DNA of 64,000 bases from Vibrio sp. DW001 (GCF_029016285.1 NZ_CP091975.1:3162001-3226000); one strand, 5' to 3'; shown: positions 42,570-52,190, counted from the stretch's first letter. Notes: generated by a model from the letters alone, not told the origin. A program made the numbers and translations.

Positions 42570-43505
42570 TTGAGTTCAAAATACACGTTTTATGCATGGG
42601 ACAAATCCCTTGAATCTGCCGATGAAAAATTGGTGTTATTGAAGTTGGCAGATATGGCCAATAATGAAGGCATGGTCTCGTTTGAACTAAATGACATTGC
42701 CCAAGAATGTCTCTCCAACGAATTTAAGTTAGCGAACACTCTTACTTCAATCGCCAATCAAGGTTTCCTAGAAAAAACCCAAGTAGAGAGAAGAATGGGC
42801 CGTGAGGTTCATTGGTTTAAATTGCTTCTTTCGGATAATTCAACGACCGTTCAATTGCCCGTTTATACTCCGACGGATATGGTTCAAAACGCCCCTGCAA
42901 CAATTAAACCGATGGAGCAATCTAGCGCGCCTAGTTGGACTGGTCGATTTTTTGGCCTTTACAATATTCCAATGGTAAGTCGTGACCCTATTTGGCAGAA
43001 ATTTGCTCGAGAAAACAACACTCAAACCACAAACTTAATTAGACTGGAACGTGACTTTGAAGGCTGGCTTGATCAGGCTAAGCAAGCGGGCGATTTAAAA
43101 ACGTTTGTTGGCGATGTTAAACCTATCCAAAAACGGAGCAAAGTAGCGAAACCGAAACATAGCGGTAGTAATTACCTATCTACACATGACCTAGATGAAT
43201 ATGATATTCCGGAGTGGGCACAACAAACGCTGATGCATGCAGGTCTTCAGATTGATCCTAAGCTTTTTTGGGAAAAATTTGTGGTTTACTATAAGTCTAG
43301 AGCCAATGAGTATATCTCCATTACCCAGTTATTAAATAAGCTGCGATACTGGATAGTGAACGAAAAGCAGTCTGTTGAAAATCGTAAGCAGTCAGAAGAA
43401 CGCCGCCAGCTTACCTATCAAAACAATAATCAGCGGAAAAACTTAAGTCCCTCAGAAGAGTTTAGAGAGTACCTAAGAGCACAAGGCAAGAAACCAAATT
43501 TTTAG
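42570..43505 (+). CDS. Replication-type protein with winged-helix N-terminus and DnaT-like C-terminal domain (lambda O-like?)
   Basis: A 311-residue protein if it starts at TTG 42570, which has a strong AGGAG seven bases upstream; the open frame extends 63 codons further without such a site. Residues about 12-85 look like a winged helix (EKLVLLKLADMANNEG, FELNDIAQECL, LTSIANQGFLEK), as in replication initiators and lambda O. A variable Pro/Lys-rich middle follows. Residues 208-266 (EYDIPEWAQQTLMHAGL, FWEKFVVYYKS, LLNKLRYWIVNEK) recall the single-strand-binding domain of primosomal DnaT. The next gene looks like a P-type partner. Together they fit a proposed domesticated lambda O/P pair (dopC/dopE) for helicase loading. 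The domain calls are by eye only. Confidence 0.6.
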   Translation: MSSKYTFYAWDKSLESADEKLVLLKLADMANNEGMVSFELNDIAQECLSNEFKLANTLTSIANQGFLEKTQVERRMGREVHWFKLLLSDNSTTVQLPVYTPTDMVQNAPATIKPMEQSSAPSWTGRFFGLYNIPMVSRDPIWQKFARENNTQTTNLIRLERDFEGWLDQAKQAGDLKTFVGDVKPIQKRSKVAKPKHSGSNYLSTHDLDEYDIPEWAQQTLMHAGLQIDPKLFWEKFVVYYKSRANEYISITQLLNKLRYWIVNEKQSVENRKQSEERRQLTYQNNNQRKNLSPSEEFREYLRAQGKKPNF

Positions 43506-43580
43506 CCATCAATTATTGGTACCACGACACCAAGTTAGCGGCTAAGGCTAGTTAACCCAAGCCAGTTTACGGACGAGAAT

Positions 43581-44360
43581 ATGAACAAATCAAAAAAACC
43601 TGAAAATATGGATTTTTCCTCGATGGAAAAAAAACTGCGTGAACTCGGTATTGATAATGGCATTAGTCATCTTAGCAAAGCTAAAAATACCGCTATTTCG
43701 TCTGATTCAGGCAAGCAACATCAGGTTACTCCATCTAAAAAAACACCGGGTAAAGCTCGTCAAGTACCAAGTCAACTCGCGATTCAAGACGAAAGCGATA
43801 GAGTACCTAGCGATTGGTGCAACTACATATTTGGTACACTTCTAAGTATTTATGAATCGACATGGATAAAATCTTATGGCGGACGCCCCACTGGCCGCTT
43901 TCTTGATTTCGCTGATAGTCTCAGTGAAGAAGAGTTAATGCGCATTATTCAACACTGTCGCGAACGCCTTCAAGGAGGTGAAACTTGGCCACCTATTATG
44001 GGTGAATTAACCATATTAAAAGGCCAATTAACCGTTTCAGAGCTCATGGACGCTCAGATGAGGGTCATCAATAAAGAACCTCAAAGTCAGATAGAAAAAT
44101 GGATAATTCAGAACAAAGGCTTCGAATTGCGTCGACTCTCACAAACCCAACTAGCAAAACGATTTAAAGAATTCTACTTAGAGGCAATGAAGCTTCAGGA
44201 AAAAGGTAAGCTTAGAACCGAGATGCCTAAAGCTCTTGCCGCTAATTCGGTTAGAAACCTAAACGATGAGAAACAAGAAGAATATCGACAAGAGCACGGC
44301 AACCAAATCAATCCCCGAATCCAGGCAATATTGGATAGTAAAAAATCACAAGAGCAGTAA
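43581..44360 (+). CDS. Putative helicase-loader-like protein (lambda P-like?)
   Basis: A 259-residue soluble protein starting at ATG 43581 with a GGACGAG site, 75 bp after the upstream replication-type gene and surely its operon partner. Residues 1-75 are polar and probably disordered. Residues 78-165 form a helical core (WCNYIFGTLLSIYESTW, GRPTGRFLDFADSLSEEEL, TWPPIMGELTILKG) similar in flavour to the phage Replication protein P family. The rest is charged helix. There is no Walker A or B, so it is not a DnaC/DnaI-type AAA+ loader. The size is close to lambda P (233). Function inferred from layout and partner only. Confidence 0.55.
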   Translation: MNKSKKPENMDFSSMEKKLRELGIDNGISHLSKAKNTAISSDSGKQHQVTPSKKTPGKARQVPSQLAIQDESDRVPSDWCNYIFGTLLSIYESTWIKSYGGRPTGRFLDFADSLSEEELMRIIQHCRERLQGGETWPPIMGELTILKGQLTVSELMDAQMRVINKEPQSQIEKWIIQNKGFELRRLSQTQLAKRFKEFYLEAMKLQEKGKLRTEMPKALAANSVRNLNDEKQEEYRQEHGNQINPRIQAILDSKKSQEQ

Positions 44361-44368
44361 TATAATTC

Positions 44369-44468
44369 GTAAAAGTAAGACCTCGCAAAATACCGCGAGG
44401 TAATGACTATTCGTCTATTTCCGAGCTCAACCAACCTACCCGCTCCTATCACAACCTCTTTACGCTAT
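44369..44468 (-). pseudogene. Decayed partial copy of rnpB 3' region
   Basis: The stretch repeats parts of the rnpB 3' half in the same order and orientation: the CCTCGC...GCGAGG hairpin, ATTCGTCTA (44409-44417 against 46750-46758), a 22-base block with GCTCAA and CAACCTACCCGCTCC (44425-44446 against 46778-46799, one mismatch), and CGCTAT (44463-44468). About 50 bases next to the hairpin and others between the blocks are missing. It cannot fold as RNase P RNA. Confidence 0.7.
44380..44402. terminator. Hairpin after the replication-type pair
   Basis: ACCTCGC/GCGAGGT with a 9-base loop and no clear T run. It resembles the hairpin next to rnpB at 46654-46687 (CCTCGC/GCGAGG), of which it may be a copy. 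Confidence 0.5.
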
Positions 44469-44569
44469 TTTCTAGATGAACCTAACCTGAATAAGCTGTT
44501 CAACAATCGTTAACGAATAGGGGTGTACCTTTGTTTCCATAGTCATTAATAATATCTATGGAGTTAACA

Positions 44570-45301
44570 ATGAGCTCAATCAGCATCGTCATCATTACAC
44601 TTAATGAAGAAAAACGAATTGGTCATTTATTAGAAGACCTTGGCAAGCAATGTCATCAAGGTTTCGAGGTCATTTTGGTCGACTCAAACAGTGACGATAC
44701 GACCAGAGAAATCGCAAGTTCATACGAAGAAATCCTACCCGACCTTACCATCCACAAGATGGAAACCAGAGGTGTGAGCCTTGGTAGGAATACTGGTGCA
44801 TCATTAGCGAAGCACAATCGGTTGCTTTTTTTGGACGCAGACGTAAGGCTACCACCCGATTTTTTAAGTCGCACATTATATCAGCTAAAGACCAAAAAAC
44901 TGGAGGTGGCAGGATTCTATATGGGTGCCAAGAACCTACCAATGATATATAAACTAGGCTACTACTGCTTTAATTTTGGTTTATTCATCACACAGTTTTT
45001 TTTCCCGACAGCGGTAGGGGCATGCCTTTTCGCAACAAAACGCGTACATCAAGAGATCGGAGGGTTTGATGAGCAAATTACACTCTGTGAAGATTGTGAG
45101 TACGTAAAAAAAGCTAGTAAAACATGGCGTTACCGCCTTCTACCTTTAACATTTCATTTTGACCCCCGTAGACTAGATCAAGATGGAGCTTTCAAAACGG
45201 GCTTAACCTATTTGAAAGCCAACCTACGTCGTTTTTTCTTTGGCGAAATGCGTAATAATGAAATGGAATACAAATTCGGCCATTACAAAGAAAGTGCATA
45301 A
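44570..45301 (+). CDS. Family 2 glycosyltransferase
   Basis: A 243-residue GT-A glycosyltransferase. It opens with SISIVIITLNEEKRIG, has the nucleotide-sugar-binding VDSNSDD, the metal-binding DAD (D89-D91) and a late CEDCEYV acidic motif. A hydrophobic stretch near 128-150 may touch the membrane. I start at ATG 44570, which has GGAG six bases upstream, not at the ATG at 44558. It is 15 bp from a DedA/LssY membrane gene, suggesting a shared job on a lipid-linked sugar or envelope lipid. The sugar and acceptor are unknown. Confidence 0.8.
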   Translation: MSSISIVIITLNEEKRIGHLLEDLGKQCHQGFEVILVDSNSDDTTREIASSYEEILPDLTIHKMETRGVSLGRNTGASLAKHNRLLFLDADVRLPPDFLSRTLYQLKTKKLEVAGFYMGAKNLPMIYKLGYYCFNFGLFITQFFFPTAVGACLFATKRVHQEIGGFDEQITLCEDCEYVKKASKTWRYRLLPLTFHFDPRRLDQDGAFKTGLTYLKANLRRFFFGEMRNNEMEYKFGHYKESA

Positions 45302-45316
45302 CGTCAGGACAGTACA

Positions 45317-46597
45317 ATGTTTGAAGGAACAACCCTGTTTATTGGCGCATTACTAGATGCGGTAATCGGACCCAATCTACTTGTGCCCGGTGAGCCTTTC
45401 ATGTTGGCAGCGGGCTATCAACTTCACCAAGGAATTTGGTCAGGCGTGATCGCTGTTTTACTCGGAGGCTTTATTGGCGACCAAATTAGTTTTTTTATTG
45501 GTCATCAAGTAGGAGCGCCTGTTCAAAAAAAACTAATACGATGCGTTCCTAAGACTCGCCGTGCTTTTGCCCGCTGTCGACGCTTGATGTATAAAAAAGG
45601 GAATGCCATATTGGTATTTGCTCGCTTGCTTGGACCTATCGCTTGGGTCGTGCCATTTATGGCCGGAAGCAACAGAATCACTTGGCCACGTTTTACTTTA
45701 TTTTCATTGATTGGTTTATTGTTAGGTGTTGGACAATTTGTCCTTTGGGGTTACCTTGCAGCGTATGGGTTAGAGACGTTATCCATACTACAAGATGTAC
45801 AAATATTTATTGCTGAACATAAATACAGCATACTCGTATTGTTGTTGTTCATTGGTACTCTATACTTCGGCTATAAAAGAAAATGGCGATTTTTGGCTAT
45901 CAAGTCGTTTTCTATCTTGTCCGCGGCATTACTGTTTACAAATTACAGTCACTTTTTTTGGTTTTCAGATGATTTAAGTCTATCGGACAAAATCATTGAG
46001 CCACCAGAAAAAATTGAATTGACCAAATTTGACTACAAAGCTTATCCAGGAAAATCCTCATACTTTAATGCCCAGGCCATCAATATTGTCTACATAGGGT
46101 CCTCTCCAAAATCAATGATGCTGTCGTTGGGTTGGATAGAAAACAAAACTTTCTCACGTAATGAAATCGAATGGACAGATTACCTCGAACTGCTTAAAGC
46201 CCAAACACCACCTGTATCAGATCTATTTTGGCAAGGTTCACCACAACTCATGGCTTTTCAGTTACCCGGCGATTTAATGAAGCGCAATCATATTCGATGG
46301 TGGCTCGCTGGCATCGATAGTAAAACGAATCAAACCATATGGGTTGGAGCGGCTAGCTATGACAACGGATTAAAAATCACGCCTTACTCTGGAATCATCA
46401 CGGTGTTACATAAAATAGAACCGAATGTTGATCAGGAGCGTGACGCCATTGCAATGCGAATACGTCAAGTCTCGGAGCGATGGGGGGCGGATTATATCAA
46501 GCCTATAGCAGCAACGGTTCTTGACGAAAAACATGATTACTACTCAGATGGTCGAGTCGTGATTATTACAGATAAGTCTTCAAATACTAATTCGTAA
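45317..46597 (+). CDS. DedA-family membrane protein with LssY-like C-terminal domain
   Basis: A 426-residue protein. The first ~200 residues are a DedA/VTT membrane domain: PGEPFMLAAGY, GGFIGDQISFFIGHQVG with the conserved Asp, and ARLLGPIAWVVPFMAG with the conserved Arg. After a last membrane helix (about 198-212) comes a soluble domain (about 225-420) that looks like the C-terminal LssY domain (NIVYIGSSPKSMMLSLGW, RWWLAGIDSKTNQTIWVGAAS). DedA proteins are linked to undecaprenyl phosphate or lipid flipping; DedA-LssY fusions are poorly studied. It is co-transcribed with the glycosyltransferase and ends at the rnpB-side terminator. Confidence 0.8.
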   Translation: MFEGTTLFIGALLDAVIGPNLLVPGEPFMLAAGYQLHQGIWSGVIAVLLGGFIGDQISFFIGHQVGAPVQKKLIRCVPKTRRAFARCRRLMYKKGNAILVFARLLGPIAWVVPFMAGSNRITWPRFTLFSLIGLLLGVGQFVLWGYLAAYGLETLSILQDVQIFIAEHKYSILVLLLFIGTLYFGYKRKWRFLAIKSFSILSAALLFTNYSHFFWFSDDLSLSDKIIEPPEKIELTKFDYKAYPGKSSYFNAQAINIVYIGSSPKSMMLSLGWIENKTFSRNEIEWTDYLELLKAQTPPVSDLFWQGSPQLMAFQLPGDLMKRNHIRWWLAGIDSKTNQTIWVGAASYDNGLKITPYSGIITVLHKIEPNVDQERDAIAMRIRQVSERWGADYIKPIAATVLDEKHDYYSDGRVVIITDKSSNTNS

Positions 46598-46653
46598 TTT
46601 TTGAATGGTTAAATTAGATAAAATCAGAAGGTAGGTATCAATTCGGATTGTTT

Positions 46654-46687
46654 CACAAAGACCTCGCATTTACTGCGAGGCCTTGTG
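46654..46687. terminator. Terminator shared by the DedA/LssY gene and rnpB
   Basis: A long inverted repeat, CACAAAGACCTCGCA and TGCGAGGCCTTGTG around a short centre, between convergent transcripts. It sits about 10 bp from the rnpB 3' end. Confidence 0.8.
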
Positions 46688-46696
46688 AATACAAAT

Positions 46697-47106
<410 letters not shown>

Positions 47107-47113
47107 GGCGCGG

Positions 47114-47142
47114 ATTGTAGCGGAAGCCACTAGAGATGTCGA
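47114..47142 (-). promoter_or_regulatory. rnpB: rnpB promoter
   Basis: On the minus strand TCGACA (47137-47142), 17 bases, TACAAT (47114-47119), followed by a GC-rich discriminator, 8 bp before the RNA 5' end. Good fit for a stable-RNA promoter. Confidence 0.75.
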
Positions 47143-47190
47143 GCTTATAGCACAGCAAATTCTTAATCGATTGAATTTTAAGAATCCAAA

Positions 47191-48057
47191 TTATGAACTG
47201 AAATTCTCCAAACCCCATTTGTACAGTATATTTTTCTTCAATCCATGGGTCTCAGCCACGATAGCAGCAGCCTTCTTCAAAGGCAGTTCTGCCACGAGTA
47301 ATGTCAACAATCTCAATGCTTCTGCAGGAATTTCATCTTTAACATCTTCTCGATAACCATGGATAAGCAGAACCATCTCACCTCTTTTACGATTATCGTC
47401 TTCTTCGATCCACGGTATAAGGTCCCCTAAAGGCATCCCTTGAATTGTTTCAAAGGTTTTCGTCAGTTCACGGGCCAATACCACTATACGTTCTGGTCCT
47501 AATACCGTAAGCATATCTTGGAGGGAATCCATTATACGGTGAGGTGATTCATAAAAAATGCAGGTACGCTCAGCCCGCTCTATTTCCATAAACTTGTCTT
47601 GACGACCTTTACTTTTTGCGGGAAGAAACCCCTCAAAACTGAACCTGTCAGAAGGCAGACCCGATGCACTTAACGCCGTAACAAAAGCACATGCCCCTGG
47701 TAGAGGAACAACTTTTACACCAGCCTGACGACATTTATTGACTAAATGATACCCTGGGTCACTAATTAATGGTGTACCAGCATCAGAAACAAGCGCAATT
47801 GACTGTCCTTGCAATAATCTATCAACTAATACTTGCGCTTTTTGTTGTTCGTTATGATCATGTAGGGCATAGGTCTTCGTTGAGATGTTAAAATGGGAAA
47901 GTAACCTGCCTGTATGTCGAGTATCTTCCGCGGCAATGACATCCACACGGGACAAGACCTCAATGGCACGCTGAGTTATATCTCCCAAATTTCCAATTGG
48001 GGTGGGTACAATGTAGAGAGTTGGGATCTCTGACGGGAAAGTTTTGTTATCTGTCAT
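47191..48057 (-). CDS. rsmI: 16S rRNA 2'-O-methyltransferase RsmI
   Basis: A 288-residue tetrapyrrole-methylase-fold enzyme that methylates the 2'-O of C1402 in 16S rRNA. Signatures are [31 protein letters not shown] and [15 protein letters not shown]. It is divergent from lpoA, the same arrangement as in E. coli (yraL/yraM). Confidence 0.97.
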   Translation of the reverse strand: MTDNKTFPSEIPTLYIVPTPIGNLGDITQRAIEVLSRVDVIAAEDTRHTGRLLSHFNISTKTYALHDHNEQQKAQVLVDRLLQGQSIALVSDAGTPLISDPGYHLVNKCRQAGVKVVPLPGACAFVTALSASGLPSDRFSFEGFLPAKSKGRQDKFMEIERAERTCIFYESPHRIMDSLQDMLTVLGPERIVVLARELTKTFETIQGMPLGDLIPWIEEDDNRKRGEMVLLIHGYREDVKDEIPAEALRLLTLLVAELPLKKAAAIVAETHGLKKNILYKWGLENFSS

Positions 48058-48120
48058 TTGTTTACCATCACTTCAGCGATTAATATAGAGATAATTTTAC
48101 ACATAGTTGAATAATAACTT

Positions 48121-49935
48121 ATGGCTAGAAAGAACCAGCAACGAATCAGTGTACCACGCCTTGTAACTCCAATTGCACTAGCAATTGTCCTTGCAGCGTG
48201 TACTTCTCAACCAAACGCACCGGAAAAGATTGATATTACCTTAGATCCTACGTTGTCGGCTCAAGCCTATATCGTCAAGGCGGACTCTATCCAAGGCAGC
48301 ATTCAAAACGACTGGCTAATTATGGCATTGAAAGCAGCGTTAGCAGAAGGGAACACAGAACAAGCCGGCTTCTTAATAACTAGACTTGAAAAACAACAGT
48401 TATCCGAGGTACAACAGGCTGAATGGCAACTTGCTAGAGCCAACCACTTTATTTTAATAAAGCAACCAAACGAAGCGTTACAGCAGCTTAACTTCACTCA
48501 ATGGTGGACACTCCCTCAAGAGCAGTGGAAAGATTACCACGCTACACGCGCTCAATTGTTTTCCCAACTTCAAGACTATATTAATGCCAGTCGCGAAACT
48601 ATCTTACTTGGCAAGTATACAAAACCAACAGAACAAGCTGTGATTTCCGAGCAAGTATGGCGAAATCTTTCTCAATACTCTCAGTTTGAAGTCAGCAGGC
48701 TGTCTGCACAAGAAGACGAACAAGACTTAGCAGCATGGCTACAGCTCACTGTTTATATGAAAACACTAGACACAGATGTTGGTCAGCTTAAAAATGCGCT
48801 AGAGACTTGGATGCTTGAAAACCCAGACCATTTAGCCGCTCTTTATATACCAACGGATGTTCAAATCATACTTGATCTCGAAATCATTCAACCTAAAAGC
48901 ACTGCTTTATTGTTGCCTTTATCTGGCAAATATGAAAAGCAGGCTAAGTTAGTGCGCGACGGCTTTTTGATGGCACTAATGAATGATTCAAATAGAGCAG
49001 ACGATGCTATTCTTACGGTCATTGATACGAATAAAGTAACAAACGAAGCGTTAGCTCAAACTTTGGACAATAAGAATATTGATTTCATCGTTGGCCCTCT
49101 GATGAAGAAAAAAATAGAAGAAGTGACAGAAACTCAAGCTCTTCGTGAACAAAAAACCCCTATGCTGGCCCTGAATATCCCCGATGAGTTAGATACGACA
49201 TTAAACACTTGCTACTTAACTTTGTCTCCCGAACAAGAAGTAGAGCAAGCAGCAAAACATCTCTTTGCTCAAGGCTTTCAATACCCGTTAATCTTAGCAC
49301 CTAAAGGTACTTTAGGGACTCGCGTAGCAACCGCGTTTCAAAATGAATGGAAGAAATACAGCAACAACCTAGCCGTAGTAAGCTACTTTGGAACTAAGGC
49401 TCAGTTGCAAAAAAACATAAATTCTGTTTTTGGTATTAATGCAAGCCAAAGCCGAATCGTTCAAATGGAAAACTTAACAGGTATGGAGTTGGAACATCAA
49501 GCGAGAAGTCGAAGAGACATCGATTCTGTGTATATTGTCGCAAATAGCTCTGAACTTACCCTCATCAAACCATTTATTGAGGTTGCGATTAACCCGGAAG
49601 CCAAGCCACCTAAGTTATTTGCAAATTCTAGAAGCAATAACCATGGAAAGCGGCAGTTTGAAGACCTATCCGGTGTTATCTTCAGTGATATTCCTATGCT
49701 AATAGAGAATGATACGGATCTAATATCACAAATAGATGAACTGTGGCCAAATCAGAGTAACGGTCAAAAGCGTTTACAGGCACTAGGAATGGACGCATAT
49801 AAATTGATCAATGAATTACCTCAAATGAAGGTAGTACAAGATCACAAAGTACAAGGTAAAACAGGTACACTGAGCATAGATGAACAATGCGTCGTACAAC
49901 GGGAGATCAGTTGGGCGGAGCATGACGCTCTTTAA
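48121..49935 (+). CDS. lpoA: Penicillin-binding protein activator LpoA
   Basis: A 604-residue outer membrane lipoprotein that reaches through the periplasm and stimulates the PBP1a peptidoglycan synthase. The signal peptide ends in the lipobox LAAC (Cys27). The N-terminal half is helical, TPR-like (residues about 40-250); the C-terminal half resembles a periplasmic binding fold, starting at ALLLPLSGKYEKQAKLVRDG. Its end overlaps the start of yraN by 14 bp. It is the first gene of the lpoA-yraN-diaA-dolP string. Confidence 0.95.
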   Translation: MARKNQQRISVPRLVTPIALAIVLAACTSQPNAPEKIDITLDPTLSAQAYIVKADSIQGSIQNDWLIMALKAALAEGNTEQAGFLITRLEKQQLSEVQQAEWQLARANHFILIKQPNEALQQLNFTQWWTLPQEQWKDYHATRAQLFSQLQDYINASRETILLGKYTKPTEQAVISEQVWRNLSQYSQFEVSRLSAQEDEQDLAAWLQLTVYMKTLDTDVGQLKNALETWMLENPDHLAALYIPTDVQIILDLEIIQPKSTALLLPLSGKYEKQAKLVRDGFLMALMNDSNRADDAILTVIDTNKVTNEALAQTLDNKNIDFIVGPLMKKKIEEVTETQALREQKTPMLALNIPDELDTTLNTCYLTLSPEQEVEQAAKHLFAQGFQYPLILAPKGTLGTRVATAFQNEWKKYSNNLAVVSYFGTKAQLQKNINSVFGINASQSRIVQMENLTGMELEHQARSRRDIDSVYIVANSSELTLIKPFIEVAINPEAKPPKLFANSRSNNHGKRQFEDLSGVIFSDIPMLIENDTDLISQIDELWPNQSNGQKRLQALGMDAYKLINELPQMKVVQDHKVQGKTGTLSIDEQCVVQREISWAEHDAL

Positions 49936-50290
49936 TAGAAGAGAGATCGGGAACAAGTATGAGGCCTTGGCGAATCAATACCTGAGTCGCCAAGGCTTAA
50001 ATTTAATAGAACATAATTTCACCACCAAATTTGGCGAAATTGACCTAATAATGCGAGACAAAGACACAACCGTCTTTGTTGAGGTGAAATACCGAAAACA
50101 TAGCAAATTTGGCGACGCCGCTGAGTTCGTCAACCACTCTAAGCGCCTTAAACTCATCAAGACTGCTTACGTGTGGTTAAGTCGCCAAAATCGCTCACCT
50201 CATTCGACTAGTTTTAGATTTGATGTTGTTGCTATTCATCAAGATGGAACAGACATTAATTGGATAAAGAACGCTATAACGCAGGATTAA
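49922..50290 (+). CDS. yraN: YraN/UPF0102 family putative endonuclease
   Basis: A 122-residue protein of the UPF0102 family with the restriction-endonuclease-like core: GEIDLIMRD followed by FVEVKYRK (the D...ExK metal-binding pattern), and a Phe/Asp-containing FRFDVVAI end. I start at ATG 49922, which has a GGAG site inside the lpoA end; a longer frame from 49880 lacks one. The role is not established. Confidence 0.88.
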   Translation: MTLFNRREIGNKYEALANQYLSRQGLNLIEHNFTTKFGEIDLIMRDKDTTVFVEVKYRKHSKFGDAAEFVNHSKRLKLIKTAYVWLSRQNRSPHSTSFRFDVVAIHQDGTDINWIKNAITQD

Positions 50291-50297
50291 CATAACC

Positions 50298-50888
50298 ATG
50301 CAAGAAAGTATCAAAGCAAGTTTTACCGAGAGTATTCAGATCCAAATCGCCGCTGCTGAGGCGTTACCAGATGCGATCACTCATGCAGCGCAGGCCATGG
50401 TTACAAGCCTACTCAACGGCAATAAAATTCTTTGTTGCGGTAATGGCGGTTCTGCAGCCAATGCCCAGCAATTCGTTTCCTGCATGGTCAATCGCTTTGA
50501 AACAGAAAGACCAAGCTTACCTGCAATGGCTCTTACTGCGGATAATACAACCTTAACGGCTGTCGCAAATGATTATGACTACCAACAAATTTTTTCCAAT
50601 CAGGTTAGAGCCTTTGGCCAAGCTGGTGACCTATTGTTGGCGATATCCACCAGTGGTAATAGTCAAAATATAGTTAAAGCGATGGAAGCGGCAGTAACAC
50701 GCGATATGACGATCATTGCGCTAACAGGAAAGGATGGTGGCGAGATGGCCGGTTTACTTGGTGAGCATGATGTGGAAATTCGAATCCCCTCACATAGAAC
50801 GGCGCGTATTCATGAAGTACATATGGTGACACTCCACTGCCTGTGTGATTTGATTGACCAAGTACTTTTCCCTGCTCACGAGGAATAA
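50298..50888 (+). CDS. diaA: DnaA initiator-associating protein DiaA (SIS domain)
   Basis: A 196-residue SIS-domain protein. In E. coli DiaA forms a tetramer, binds DnaA and promotes initiation at oriC; the family is close to GmhA phosphoheptose isomerase. [32 protein letters not shown] and [14 protein letters not shown] match DiaA, and the place between yraN and dolP supports DiaA over GmhA. Confidence 0.93.
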   Translation: MQESIKASFTESIQIQIAAAEALPDAITHAAQAMVTSLLNGNKILCCGNGGSAANAQQFVSCMVNRFETERPSLPAMALTADNTTLTAVANDYDYQQIFSNQVRAFGQAGDLLLAISTSGNSQNIVKAMEAAVTRDMTIIALTGKDGGEMAGLLGEHDVEIRIPSHRTARIHEVHMVTLHCLCDLIDQVLFPAHEE

Positions 50889-50892
50889 CAAT

Positions 50893-51594
50893 ATGAAAAA
50901 AATGCGTTTTTTGCTGGTTCCACTCATCGCTATTCTGCTTTCTGGTTGCGCAGGTTTATTTATTGCAGGAGCAGCAACAGCGGTATATGTTGTCACTGAT
51001 CCGAGAGACAGCCGCGAATTGGCAACGGATCAAAATATCTCTTTGCAAGTCGGCGCTCTTGGCAACAAAGCACCGTATCAATTTAACATCCGTATCACCG
51101 CAAATACATTTAAAGGCAAAGTGCTTCTGATGGGACAAGCAGTATCTCAAGAATTAATGAACGCTGTCGAAGCAGACGTTCGTAAAATCAAAGGGGTTAA
51201 AGTTGTCTACAATCAAATGAAAGTAAAACCTTTACTTTCCATCGGTGCGATAAGTAACGATACGTGGATAACCACTAAGGTCAAGTCAGCTATTATCGCT
51301 GACAGCGAACTAAGAGAAATAAAAATCACGGTTTACACAGAGGATACTGAAGTCTTCTTAACGGGCTCTATGTCGCCGTATCATGCTGATAAAGCCGTTG
51401 ATATTGCTAGAAACATTTCAGGAGTGAGTAAGGTTGTACGAGCATTCTATTATGGTGAAGAACCTGATGCTAAAGACGTTCAGAAAGAACAGCAACAGGA
51501 GATAAAAGCGGAGGTGGTTAATGTTACCGAATCTCAGGTTGATACTGCAGTATTTGAAGAGGACGTACCTTTTATAGAACCAACCGAAGAGTAA
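50893..51594 (+). CDS. dolP: BON-domain outer membrane lipoprotein DolP
   Basis: A 233-residue lipoprotein (lipobox LSGC, Cys19) with two BON domains (about 45-115 and 120-190), known in E. coli (YraP) to maintain outer membrane integrity and to sit at the division site. I start at ATG 50893 after GAGGAA; the longer frame from 50854 overlaps diaA and would spoil the signal peptide. The C-terminus has a ~40-residue Glu/Val/Gln-rich extension compared with E. coli DolP (191). Confidence 0.93.
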   Translation: MKKMRFLLVPLIAILLSGCAGLFIAGAATAVYVVTDPRDSRELATDQNISLQVGALGNKAPYQFNIRITANTFKGKVLLMGQAVSQELMNAVEADVRKIKGVKVVYNQMKVKPLLSIGAISNDTWITTKVKSAIIADSELREIKITVYTEDTEVFLTGSMSPYHADKAVDIARNISGVSKVVRAFYYGEEPDAKDVQKEQQQEIKAEVVNVTESQVDTAVFEEDVPFIEPTEE

Positions 51595-51608
51595 TCGGTA
51601 CTAACTTG

Positions 51609-51628
51609 CTTACTTACTTACTTACTTA
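51609..51628. repeat. Tetranucleotide repeat (CTTA)x5
   Basis: Five perfect CTTA units about 14 bp after the dolP stop and before a terminator. Intergenic, so unlikely to switch a protein on and off, but prone to length change. Confidence 0.95.
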
Positions 51629-51651
51629 GGATAATTAGATACACCAGAGTC

Positions 51652-51683
51652 AAAAAAGCCGTTTCATATGAAACGGCTTTTTA
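51652..51683. terminator. Bidirectional terminator between dolP and sspB
   Basis: AAAAAAGCCGTTTC / GAAACGGCTTTTT with a 4-base centre, symmetric for the two convergent transcripts. Confidence 0.92.
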
Positions 51684-51684
51684 A

Positions 51685-52170
51685 TTATTTAACAACTCTC
51701 AAGCTTGGTCGCTTTTTAGGTGCAGGCGGGTCATTATCTGGTTCGTTATCCCCATCAAAAGATTCAGCTAGACCGATAATTGGTCCACTTTCATCGATCT
51801 CAAAAGGTTCGTCAACAATGCCTTCTTCGATAATTCCTGTATATGCATCTTCAGGTTCAAACATAGTACCTGCGCCATTTTCTCTGGCGTATATAGCTTG
51901 GACCGCATATAAAGGAACGATAACAGAATGAGGCTTTCCACCAAATCTAGCACTGAAGGTAACCGCTTCGTTACTCATTTCTAAATTACCAACTGCTCGT
52001 GGTGCCACATTCAATATAATCTGGCCATCTTGAACGAACTGGTCTGGTACACGCACACCCGGGAGATCCGCCTCCACGACTAAATGAGGAGTCAAATCAT
52101 TATCAACCAACCACTCATAAAACGCCCTTAACATATAAGGGCGGCGAGGAGTCATATTGCTGCTATCCAT
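51685..52170 (-). CDS. sspB: ClpXP adaptor SspB
   Basis: A 161-residue adaptor that delivers ssrA-tagged proteins to ClpXP. The N-terminal substrate-binding domain opens with RRPYMLRAFYEWLVDNDLTP; an acidic, disordered linker follows, and the C-terminus ends in PSLRVVK, the ClpX-binding (XB) motif. It follows sspA by 20 bp in one operon. Confidence 0.97.
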   Translation of the reverse strand: MDSSNMTPRRPYMLRAFYEWLVDNDLTPHLVVEADLPGVRVPDQFVQDGQIILNVAPRAVGNLEMSNEAVTFSARFGGKPHSVIVPLYAVQAIYARENGAGTMFEPEDAYTGIIEEGIVDEPFEIDESGPIIGLAESFDGDNEPDNDPPAPKKRPSLRVVK

Positions 52171-52190
52171 ATATTTCGAATCAGCCTTTA

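Noticed and set aside
42570..44360. Recent prophage carrying the O/P-like genes
   Set aside because: Flanked directly by core genes with no phage regulatory, lysis or structural genes; domestication or an old transfer is more likely.
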